Positions 18,560 to 26,144 of a stretch of 64,000 nt of DNA are shown one piece after another. The notes beneath the pieces were generated by a model. It made no database searches, was not told where the DNA came from, and saw only the letters and a program-made list of their open reading frames with translations. The first letter of the stretch is position 1. The number at the start of each line of letters is the position of its first letter. Source of the stretch: Phycisphaerales bacterium (GTDB lineage Bacteria; Planctomycetota; Phycisphaerae; Phycisphaerales; JAGLTS01). The position numbers and the translations under genes were made by a program. Location: assembly GCA_023135165.1 (NCBI GenBank), contig JAGLTS010000049.1:36322-100321 (forward strand), given 5' to 3'.

Positions 18560-19027
18560 GATTCGGAACCCGACGTTTCCGTGCATGTCGTGCAGCCCTC
18601 AGGCGTTTGGCCTACATGCGCCAACTTGGGCGACGATTCGATGCCCGTCGTCATAACGGGCATCCTTGGGCAAGTAGTCAACATGCGGGCCGGGATTCTC
18701 CATCGGCTGTGGATTCACTCCTTCCACTACCAGCTTGGTTGCCGACGCGTCCGCCATGTTAGCGAACGTCGAGAAGTCCATATCGAGATCGCAAAAGCTC
18801 AACGGTGTCGCGCTGCCCGCGCGGGCGGCCGGCTGATCGGGCAGACTTGCCGGATAGCCGGGCGTTGTATGGTCCTTCCAACGCTGATCGTCGTAGCCGC
18901 TGTCGTGGGTTGCGTCGAAGCGTGCGAATTGCTCGCTGGTGACCTCGCAAGTGCCCATCCAGAAACGGTTGCTGATCGTGACCGACGTGCGCGGGTGAGC
19001 CACCGCAGTAAGCGTTGTGGTCGCCAT
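18560..19027 (-). pseudogene. Broken FGE-sulfatase (SUMF1-like) domain gene
   Basis: From ATG 19027 the frame reads TSVTISNRFWMGTCEVTSEQFARFD, DQRWKDHTTPGYPASLPDQP, then ARAGSATPLSFCDLDMDFSTFANMADAS, VNPQP, DYLPKDARYDDGHRIV, and ends VGACRPNA-stop. These are hallmark blocks of the FGE-sulfatase/SUMF1 family. In intact members DQPVVRVSW and a 35-45-residue stretch to EWACRAGS come between DQP and RAGS; here they are missing without a frame change. The stop (TGA, 18599-18601) stands where the family has Trp: the next codons still read GLHDMHGN. The C-terminal half with the catalytic cysteines is absent. So it carries an internal deletion plus nonsense truncation. It lies just upstream of the maturase on the same strand. 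Confidence 0.82.
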
Positions 19028-19756
19028 CACTGGGCGTGTTTTGGGCGTGCTGGCGCGTCCTAGTTTGCCGCGTTTTGCCGCATTCTGCCGAATTCGGAGA
19101 TTGCGACATCTGCATAAGTAACAGTTAGATAAGGCGTTACGGCCGTTTCTTTTGCGCCGAATCGGCCAGGCTTGTTCAGGCTTGTATAGGCGTGCCGGTA
19201 GCTCCGCCGTATGCTGTCTGTGTGGCGAGTGCGCCCGGCTGCCCAGAGCAGGCACTGCGCCTGTCACACGGCTGGCGACACGGTCTCGTCTCCGTCGTGG
19301 AGCAGCGGAGGAGATCCTCTCCTGGGATCGGCTCCATTGTGCTCGACGAGGTCAGCAGCAGCTTGACGCCTGCGCTTCAATCCCCGCCGCCTGCAAACCA
19401 TGCTCGCCGCTCTGATCTGCGATCGCCTCCGCCGCGAGGAGTCCGCTCTGGCTCCAGATTGACGACCTCTCCTGCCCATCAATGGCCGGGTTTGAACGCC
19501 CACTGACAGCATCCGTCAGCATCCATCTTGGCCTCTCCGCAGTTTGGCGCCATCACCTGTTCCAACGGATCTCGGCCATTGCCGTGAACCCCTTTTGCGT
19601 GCGCATTCACCCGCTCAGCTGGCTCCCTTTTGCTTGCGCACTTCCACCACCGGCATCGCGGCCATCGGTCTGTTGGCCTGGGGTATCACGCTGAGGATCT
19701 TTTAAATATAGGGCACCACCCGCGAGGCCATGGAGATGAACGAATCCGGCAAGCCC
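19028..19756. other. 729-bp region without an intact gene
   Basis: Only short, pattern-free frames are present. Near 19640-19706 on the plus strand one frame ends GIAAIGLLAWGITLRIF-stop, which looks like the last transmembrane helix of a lost membrane protein, but it cannot be traced further. Together with the adjacent pseudogene this suggests a decayed stretch. Confidence 0.4.
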
Positions 19757-21229
19757 TCACAGTGACTCGGCCACTTTGCGAAAATGATGACCGAGGATCG
19801 CCAGGCTCATCGCCTCGGCGAACTTGTGACGGTGCAACAACAGCGATCGCACGAGAAAGCTCCAGTAGGCATGGCGGCCGCGCGAGCGCACTCCAAGGAT
19901 CCACAGTGACCTGACGAAGGCGGCAACGTTGCCGTGCGTTGGGCGTGTTCGGGGGCCGTTGGGTCGGTATTCGCGCAGGAAGGTCGTGATGCGACGGTAG
20001 TACGGCTTCGGTGCATAGAGCTGATTGACGAGCGATCGATACCCGTCAATCAGCACGTCGCGATCGATCCGCGATACGAAGTTAAGCACGGCATCGAGGT
20101 TGTTGCCGGTCGTCTTCTGAAGGATGCGGCCCTCCGCGCTCAAGCGCGTGAACAGGCGCGTCTTCGGCAGCGCGTTGAGAAGCCCGACCATCGCGGTCAC
20201 GATGCCCGTTTCCTGGATAAAGGCCCGTTGGCGTTCGAATACATTCGGCTGGTCGTTATCGAACCCGACGATGAACCCACCCATGACCTCAAGCCCGGCA
20301 TTCTGCATCTTCTTGACTGCGGCGACGAGATCACGACCCGTGTTCTGGACCTTGCCGCATTCGGCGAGACTTTCGGAGATCGGTGTCTCGACGCCGACGA
20401 ACACCTTCTTGAAGCCGGCGTCCACCATCAACCGAAGCAGTTCGTCGTCGTCGACGAGGTTCAAGGACGCCTCCGTCAAGAACGGAATGCGCACCGCGCG
20501 ATCACGCCGCCAAGCGATTATCGCTCGGAGTAGCGCCTTCGCCTTGGTCTTGTGGCCAATGAAGTTGTCATCAACGATGAAAATGGACTCCCGCCAGCCA
20601 GCCTCGATAAGAGCGTCGAGCTCGCGGATCACCTGCTCCGCGGCCTTCACGCGCGGTGTCCGGCCGTACATGACCGGGATATCGCAGAACTCGCAATCGA
20701 ACGGGCAGCCACGAGAGAACTGCACGGGCGCCGTGACGTAGTCCTTGAACCGGACGAGATCCCAGCGAGGAACGGGTGTCTGCGTCACATCCGGCTTTCG
20801 CGGCGACTCGTAGTGATCGCGCGCGGTGCCGTGGATCATGTCCGCGACCAGACCCGGCATGACATCTTCCGCCTCCCCGAGCACGAAGTGCGGGATCTCC
20901 GGGAACTGCTCGTGCCCGGTCGTGAACAGCGGCCCGCCCGCAATCACCGGCTTCTCTCTGGCCGCAGACCGCGCGGCGACGACCCGGCAGGAGTCCGTGT
21001 GGATGATCATGCCGGAGAGCATGACCCAGTCTGCCCAGTCGATGTCAGCGTCCTCGAGGTCGGTGACATCCATGTCCACGAGCTTCAACCGCCATTGAGC
21101 GGGCAACATCGCCGCCACCGTGAGCAGACCCAAAGGGGGGAAGGCGGACTTGCGACGGAGGAGCGGAAGCACGTGCCGGAAGCTCCAGAACGTGTCGGGC
21201 GTGGTGGGCGAGACGAGGAGAACGTTCAT
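19757..21229 (-). CDS. B12-binding-domain radical SAM protein (DUF4070 type)
   Basis: A 490-residue cytoplasmic enzyme. Residues 1-140 form a cobalamin-binding-like Rossmann domain (MNVLLVSPTTPDTFWSF, FPPLGLLTVAAMLP, VMLSGMIIHTDS, GEAEDVMP). The radical SAM motif is Cys175-x3-Cys179-x2-Cys182 (RGCPFDCEFCDIPVMYGR), followed by FIVDDNFIGHKTKAKALL, PFLTEASLNL, FVGVETP and GGFIVGFDNDQPNVF. The C-terminal ~150 residues resemble DUF4070. Relatives include HpnJ-like and other unassigned class B enzymes; the substrate is unknown. It has no tight neighbour, so it is probably monocistronic. There is no sign of a role with sulfatases beyond proximity. Confidence 0.9.
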   Translation of the reverse strand: MNVLLVSPTTPDTFWSFRHVLPLLRRKSAFPPLGLLTVAAMLPAQWRLKLVDMDVTDLEDADIDWADWVMLSGMIIHTDSCRVVAARSAAREKPVIAGGPLFTTGHEQFPEIPHFVLGEAEDVMPGLVADMIHGTARDHYESPRKPDVTQTPVPRWDLVRFKDYVTAPVQFSRGCPFDCEFCDIPVMYGRTPRVKAAEQVIRELDALIEAGWRESIFIVDDNFIGHKTKAKALLRAIIAWRRDRAVRIPFLTEASLNLVDDDELLRLMVDAGFKKVFVGVETPISESLAECGKVQNTGRDLVAAVKKMQNAGLEVMGGFIVGFDNDQPNVFERQRAFIQETGIVTAMVGLLNALPKTRLFTRLSAEGRILQKTTGNNLDAVLNFVSRIDRDVLIDGYRSLVNQLYAPKPYYRRITTFLREYRPNGPRTRPTHGNVAAFVRSLWILGVRSRGRHAYWSFLVRSLLLHRHKFAEAMSLAILGHHFRKVAESL

Positions 21230-21685
21230 GACAGGTGTCCGAGGCGATCGGGATCGTGAAGATCCAAACGATCTTTCGGGATTCTATGCTGCTCCGGTAA
21301 CCCTTTCGACCTCGCCAGTCCCATCGTCGTCTCCCGCCGGCGCGAGATCCTCCGTGGTCTTGGGGAGCGGCCATCGTTCGACGACTCTGGCTGCCCGATT
21401 CTTGGCCTCCGAACAATGAGGGTGGCTGTTGGCGATCGCCTGTTGACCGTAGCGAGGCAGGCTCTCGTGCCCGATTTCGCCCTTCCAGCGGCTTGAAGCC
21501 CTTCCGCGGCTACTTGAAGACGGTTGCGCCCGCACTATTACCCGGTCGGTTGCAAACGCGGCCGGCCCGACGGTTCACGAGAAGCGCCGTCGAGAGACCT
21601 CGGCGGCGTTGTCGTTTGGTACGTATGGATTCGCAAGGGTTTCGCGATCCGCCGTCGATGGGGCTGAGAGCGGCATCTCATTGGG
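21230..21685. other. 456-bp intergenic region
   Basis: No gene is convincing. A short minus-strand frame (21284-21535, 83 codons) is polar and matches no family I recognise. The region lies downstream of the orphan membrane protein gene and upstream of the B12 radical SAM gene, so it should hold the latter's promoter. Confidence 0.4.
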
Positions 21686-22798
21686 CTAGTTGCCGCCGAT
21701 CGCAGCCTCGTGCAGAAGTACGACGGGCCCCCGACCACGTGCGAGGAAGGCGATCTTGCGCGTCGGAAGAGACAGGACGCAGACCTGCTGGCCGAGCTCG
21801 AACACCACGATGTCACCCGGGAGGATCGTGACGCATCGGCCCCACCACGAAACAAAGGGCGTGTCGAAGGTGATGTGCACCTCCTGCTGTGTTGACTCCT
21901 GTGTGACTTGCATGCCCCAGTTGCCTCCCGGATCGGGCACCCAATCTCGAGCATCTGGAGGTCGGAGGTCTGCCACACCCGTCGAGCCAAGCCACCAGCC
22001 ATGACGTACAACATCATCAGAATACGACGAACGAAACGCCTCGCAGCGACCATCCGGGTTCTCAAGCAGCACCTCGTTCCTATCCCGGCTGTCGAAAACG
22101 AGTTGCCAACTCTCGGCGCCCGTCGCAGAAGGCGGCCGCCAGCCAAGAACGTCGTAGCGATTAGTCGCCCAGATGGACTGCATGAGAGACAGATCCGATC
22201 CGTCCAGGTCGACGCTGTATGCCGCGCCGTCATGCGCTCCAATGAAGTACACGGTTGCATCAAGTGACTCAGGGACAACATCGTGCAGCGTCGCGACTTC
22301 CACATCGTCGCCGATCGTGTTCTCACTGTCCGCAAACAGCAGGATGAGCAGCGGATACGAGACAGCTTGCGCAAGAAGCACCGCAAGCATCGAACGATGA
22401 ACCGGCGCCTTCGTTGGCAGCGAGGCAATCCAGCAGAATGGCCATTCCACGACGACCGAAACGGCAAACGAGATCACCACACATATCCAGAGGATTGCGC
22501 CCGCGTGATGCAACGGGATATCGAACAGCATCTCCGGCAACGGGCTTGGCTTCTCACCAACGCCAAACAGCATCGCGCCGAACCCCATCGAGCAGTAATT
22601 CGCAACGATGAACAGAACGATCGTGCGAACCGGTGGAAAGCGGAAGACGCGGGCGACCACGCCTCCCTCGATCAGTCCGATGATCGCATTGCCGACGAGG
22701 AGCAGCGCAAGCGTGCGCCACATGACAGGTGACAGCGAGTTTGCAAGCAAGAGCGTCATGAGATTCTGCCCTCGGTCTCGAATCGTGATCTCTATCAT
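21686..22798 (-). CDS. Orphan membrane protein with C-terminal soluble domain
   Basis: A 370-residue protein of unknown function. Residues about 20-165 contain four hydrophobic segments (MWRTLALLLVGNAIIGLI, TIVLFIVANYCSMGFGAMLF, AILWICVVISFAVSVVV, LAVLLAQAVSYPLLILLF). The rest is soluble and beta-rich, with YFIGAHDGAAYSVDLDGSDL, which resembles a WD/beta-propeller strand, and a terminal FLARGRGPVVLLHEA. ATG 22798 lacks a Shine-Dalgarno sequence; ATG 22759 (MTLLLAN) has GAGG ten bases upstream and may be the real start. It is surrounded by decayed sequence and I assign no family. Confidence 0.6.
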   Translation of the reverse strand: MIEITIRDRGQNLMTLLLANSLSPVMWRTLALLLVGNAIIGLIEGGVVARVFRFPPVRTIVLFIVANYCSMGFGAMLFGVGEKPSPLPEMLFDIPLHHAGAILWICVVISFAVSVVVEWPFCWIASLPTKAPVHRSMLAVLLAQAVSYPLLILLFADSENTIGDDVEVATLHDVVPESLDATVYFIGAHDGAAYSVDLDGSDLSLMQSIWATNRYDVLGWRPPSATGAESWQLVFDSRDRNEVLLENPDGRCEAFRSSYSDDVVRHGWWLGSTGVADLRPPDARDWVPDPGGNWGMQVTQESTQQEVHITFDTPFVSWWGRCVTILPGDIVVFELGQQVCVLSLPTRKIAFLARGRGPVVLLHEAAIGGN

Positions 22799-22869
22799 GG
22801 TATACGGACAACCACGATCGTCGGCTCCAACGGATCATCACTATGTTGGTTCAGCGAACGGATGGGGCG

Positions 22870-23208
22870 CGAACGCTCGCACCGAGGTACTCCGCCCCCC
22901 GCATCCCCACTTGCCGAAACCGGCAGTGGCGTAGCCGGCGTCGTTGAGTATCCGCGAGATCGTTACGTCATCGGTGCGGATCGGGTCGTGGCCACGGTTG
23001 GAGCGCAGAGAGGTATGCCCGGTGTGTTGTCCGAGCAGTAAGCTGGCTCGGGTTGGGGTGCAAACCGGCGCCCTGCTAAGGCCTGTGTAAATCGCATGCC
23101 TTGGGCGGCGAATCGATCGATGTTGGGGGGCTCCGGCTCGTCACCCACGCAGGCTGACACGGTGGGAGGCAGGAGCAGGGTCATCCAGAACAAAGGCAAG
23201 TATCTCAT
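22870..23208 (-). pseudogene. Frameshifted, internally deleted sulfatase gene fragment
   Basis: From ATG 23208 (AGAGGA ten bases upstream) the frame encodes a signal peptide (RYLPLFWMTLLLPPTVSAC), then GDEPEPPNIDRFAAQGMRFTQALAG. The usual ~25 residues between PNI and TPNIDR are missing, as if deleted between two PNI-like points. After ALAG one base has been lost. The next frame reads APVCTPTRASLLLGQHTGHTSLRSNRG, DDVTISRILNDAGYATAGFGKWG, which is the sulfatase signature (CTPTR) and the following GKWG block. The remainder is absent. Same strand as the main sulfatase cluster. Confidence 0.85.
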
Positions 23209-23291
23209 CACAATCTTTTCCTCTGACGGTCGTTCTGCAGGGCATGGTGCCGACAGTCAATCCTCTATATCCCCTGGCGAAGGCGGTTCGT

Positions 23292-25682
23292 TCAATCCGT
23301 GAATCTCAGTATGTACGATGTGGTGCCTGAGAGACCGTCCAGTTGTGTGCCGGTCGGGAGATAGAGATAAGCCGGATCACCGTCGATCATTAATACCTGG
23401 GGTCGTTCGAACTTGCGTTGTTGTCCGTAATAGCGACGCGGCTTCAACGGATAGCCCTTCGGCAAGTAATCCTGAACAAGATGGAACCCCTTCTCGCGTC
23501 GCGTGAAAACCAGACCATCTTCGGAAGACCAGAGAATGCCACCGCCCCTTTCGATCAAGCCGTGATTGTCAGTCGTCAGCAGGTGGATACGCCCCTGCCA
23601 CTGGAAGGCATATCCATCTTCGATGGGGAGTTCGTTCTTCGTGACCGATTCCTGTTGGTGAACGTAGGGCCCCTCAAGATGCTCTGCGATGGCAACCCCC
23701 ATCCTTGCACCGGCTGATTTGTAGTAGAGGAAGTACCGTCCGTCAGGTGCTTTGAGAAAAGCGGGATTGACCACTCCATTCGACGCGTTCGCTGTCCAGT
23801 GTTCGGGGTCATCGGATGGCCTTAGCACCAATCCATCTCCGCCAACCTTCTCCCATGGACCTTCCGGAGATTCCGCGATGGCCATGCCGATGCGTTGCGT
23901 GCGGGGGTGAGCGCCCATCCCTTTCGTGACCCCCACGGGATTGGCGATGTACAGGAGCACGTACTTCCCGTCGATGCGCTTGATGAGGGGATTGCTAGGC
24001 GCGTAGCGGTCCCAGGTGTCCTCCCCCGTGCCCTTCAGAGTCACGTCGGAGAACGTGAAGGGACCTTCGGGGGATGTGCCGACATAGTGGGCAATCTCGG
24101 AATCGTGTCTCCAGCCGCGATCGAATGGCCCGTTGTTTGGCCATCGCGCCACGAAAAGGTGGACCTTCCCGTCGTCACTGATCACCGGAGAAGTGCCCCA
24201 TACGTGATAACCGGGCGAGTGGACCGCAAGGCCTACCCACTCCAGCCGATCGGCGAAAGAGGGGGGCGGAACTTCTGTTGCGAAGGCGGCGAAGCTGCGA
24301 ATCCGGGGCTCGGCGGTTGCGCTGGTGATGACAAGTCGCAGGCAGTCCGTGGTGACCGGGGAGATCTTCTGAATCCGCTTGTGGCCGATGCAACTTCCGG
24401 TGGCCACCTCTCTCCACCGTGAATCCACCCAAGCGTCGATGCGGTATTCCCGGACGCGTTCTCCTTGCTGGATCTCCTCCTGCAGAATGAGCCGGTCAAC
24501 GGTCGTCGGTGCATCGAACTTCAACGTCGATTCCGTTCCGGTTCCGGAGACCGATGCAGTGGGGATTGCGTAGCGCCGGCGGATCGCATTTCCAAACTCA
24601 GCCAGGCGATTCACATCCGCCTCGGGGAGAAGCCCGCGTGTGTCGGGAGTGATGCCGAGGATAAGTGTCGAGTTGTGACCGACCGAATGCTCGTACATGC
24701 TGACCAGTCGATCCAGCGGGTAGATTGTTTGCTCGCCATCGGGTTCCCAGAACCAGTCGTGCCCACCATGGCCGCGAAGCGGCGCATCCGACATGGCCGG
24801 GCACCACACCTGCCCCTCAGGGTCGCCGATCTTGAGCAGTCGAAAACCGTTCGCGTGCGACACCTTCTTGTGTCCCTCGTATCCGTCGAACGGCATGGTC
24901 GCCCAACAGGGATAGGGAACGGTTCCCGACTCGCTGCCGCCCCAGCGCGCATCTGCCCGCTGATAGTTGTGATAGAACAACGTCTGCGGTTGGTGCTTCT
25001 CGACGATCGACAACACATCCGGGCCGCCATCCCTGGGGCCGTAGGCGCCGCCGTCGAACCAGATTTCGAACAGTTCACCGTATCGTGTGCAGATCTCCTC
25101 GACCTCCCGCTCGATCAACCGGTTGTACGCTTCCTGTGAAATCGTAGACCGTTCCGTGACCTTGAAGTTGTAGACTCCGAGCTGTGCGTTCCAGCGCGTC
25201 CCCATATAGATCCCCGGCTTGATATCGTACTTGCGACAGGAGGCGACGAACTCGGCAACGATGTCTCGCTTTCCATCGCCCCACCGGACCGCCTTCAGGC
25301 AGTAGGGATTCACATCGGATTGCCATAGCCGAAACCCCGACTCATGAGAGGCGGTCAGAATGGCGAAATGCCCACCCCCGGCCTTGACAGCGCGGACCCA
25401 CTGGTCGGTATCGAGTTCGACCGGGTTGAACAGATCGGGGTCCGGGATCGGCGTCACTCTGGCTCGTGGCTGGTTGTAACGACCCGGATTGAAGGTGTGC
25501 AGCTCATAGCTGATCAGCATGCCCAGTTCCGCTTCCTGCCACGTGAGTTGGGCCGGGCGAGGAACCGGGATCGACTCCTGCGGCGACGCCACTGGCGGCA
25601 CTTGGGAATCCGGAACCATTGCAACCGATGTGCATGTCAAGAGCGTGGCGATCCAGAGAGCAATGCCGTGGTTTGTATTCAT
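23292..25682 (-). CDS. GH29 alpha-L-fucosidase fused to a beta-propeller glycosidase-like domain
   Basis: A 796-residue secreted protein with an N-terminal hydrophobic leader (MNTNHGIALWIATLLTCTS). Residues about 45-360 are a GH29 catalytic barrel: WQEAELGMLISYELHTFNPG, GGGHFAILTASHESGF, YDIKPGIYMG, and FEIWFDGGAYGPRDGG with Asp210 as the expected nucleophile; then HDWFWEPDGEQTIY and LILGITPDTRGLLPEADVNRLAEFG. Residues about 370-470 are a beta-sandwich. Residues about 475-796 look like a five-bladed propeller of GH43/GH117 type: GYHVWGTSPVISDDGKVHLF, SEIAHYVGTSPEGPF, NPLIKRIDGKYVLLYIANP, GVVNPAFLKAPDGRYFLYYKS. It probably acts on fucose-containing sulfated glycans, given the sulfatases, which is inference. 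No Shine-Dalgarno sequence is obvious. Confidence 0.88.
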   Translation of the reverse strand: MNTNHGIALWIATLLTCTSVAMVPDSQVPPVASPQESIPVPRPAQLTWQEAELGMLISYELHTFNPGRYNQPRARVTPIPDPDLFNPVELDTDQWVRAVKAGGGHFAILTASHESGFRLWQSDVNPYCLKAVRWGDGKRDIVAEFVASCRKYDIKPGIYMGTRWNAQLGVYNFKVTERSTISQEAYNRLIEREVEEICTRYGELFEIWFDGGAYGPRDGGPDVLSIVEKHQPQTLFYHNYQRADARWGGSESGTVPYPCWATMPFDGYEGHKKVSHANGFRLLKIGDPEGQVWCPAMSDAPLRGHGGHDWFWEPDGEQTIYPLDRLVSMYEHSVGHNSTLILGITPDTRGLLPEADVNRLAEFGNAIRRRYAIPTASVSGTGTESTLKFDAPTTVDRLILQEEIQQGERVREYRIDAWVDSRWREVATGSCIGHKRIQKISPVTTDCLRLVITSATAEPRIRSFAAFATEVPPPSFADRLEWVGLAVHSPGYHVWGTSPVISDDGKVHLFVARWPNNGPFDRGWRHDSEIAHYVGTSPEGPFTFSDVTLKGTGEDTWDRYAPSNPLIKRIDGKYVLLYIANPVGVTKGMGAHPRTQRIGMAIAESPEGPWEKVGGDGLVLRPSDDPEHWTANASNGVVNPAFLKAPDGRYFLYYKSAGARMGVAIAEHLEGPYVHQQESVTKNELPIEDGYAFQWQGRIHLLTTDNHGLIERGGGILWSSEDGLVFTRREKGFHLVQDYLPKGYPLKPRRYYGQQRKFERPQVLMIDGDPAYLYLPTGTQLDGLSGTTSYILRFTD

Positions 25683-26144
25683 TATTGAAGAGTCCGATCT
25701 CAGCCGTGAAGCGTCCTGATGACCCGAAGACTCAATCCTGACAGAGCATTAGTCCGATGTCAACGGTGAGAGCAAGATGGTCATCGTAGTCCGAGCACCC
25801 CGCGCTGGGCCAGTGCGCTGCCATGAGCGCCTTGGCGGCTTGCTGAGTTCTTACTATCGTGAGGCGGCTTTAATGGTGCGGATGAGTATTAGGACACGAC
25901 GCGGTAGCGTCAGGCCTCGTATCCCACCACGTTCATGATCTTTGCTCTGGGTGGGTACTGTTCTTCTGGTGCCTCACCACCCACCCGCAGGCCACTGCCA
26001 CACAGCGAGGGATGCCATGAAGCCACTCACCAAGTGCTTGTTCTGGCCTGCCAGCCCGTACGCGCCGCCGAGCCGACCACGCTCTGGTCCATCGGAATCC
26101 CGGACAACAGCACCGCGGAGTTCGCACACGCACCCGGCGCTCGG
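25683..26144. other. 462-bp intergenic region
   Basis: Apart from the small remnant at 26017-26130 nothing coding is seen. It lies upstream of the fucosidase gene and downstream of the dockerin-type gene, so it should hold the fucosidase promoter. No strong promoter match was picked out. Confidence 0.4.
26017..26130 (+). pseudogene. 5' remnant of a secreted polysaccharide-lyase-like gene
   Basis: ATG 26017 follows an AGGG. Allowing one lost base, the frame reads like a leader, VLVLACQPVRAAEPTTLWSI, then GIPDNSTAEFAHAPG, before dissolving into the opposite-strand gene end. The TLWSIG..D.S.AEFA..P pattern is that of the mature N-terminus of planctomycete rhamnogalacturonan-lyase-like proteins, from memory of that family. 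Only ~35 codons survive, so this is tentative. Confidence 0.35.

Noticed and set aside
21284..21535. A short minus-strand frame as a transposase or integrase remnant
   Set aside because: The peptide is polar and without catalytic motif; I could not match it to any recombinase family.
21538..22467. A 309-codon minus-strand frame
   Set aside because: It overlaps the membrane protein gene in another frame and is Arg/Ser/Cys-rich without pattern; the 21686-22798 frame has real membrane helices.
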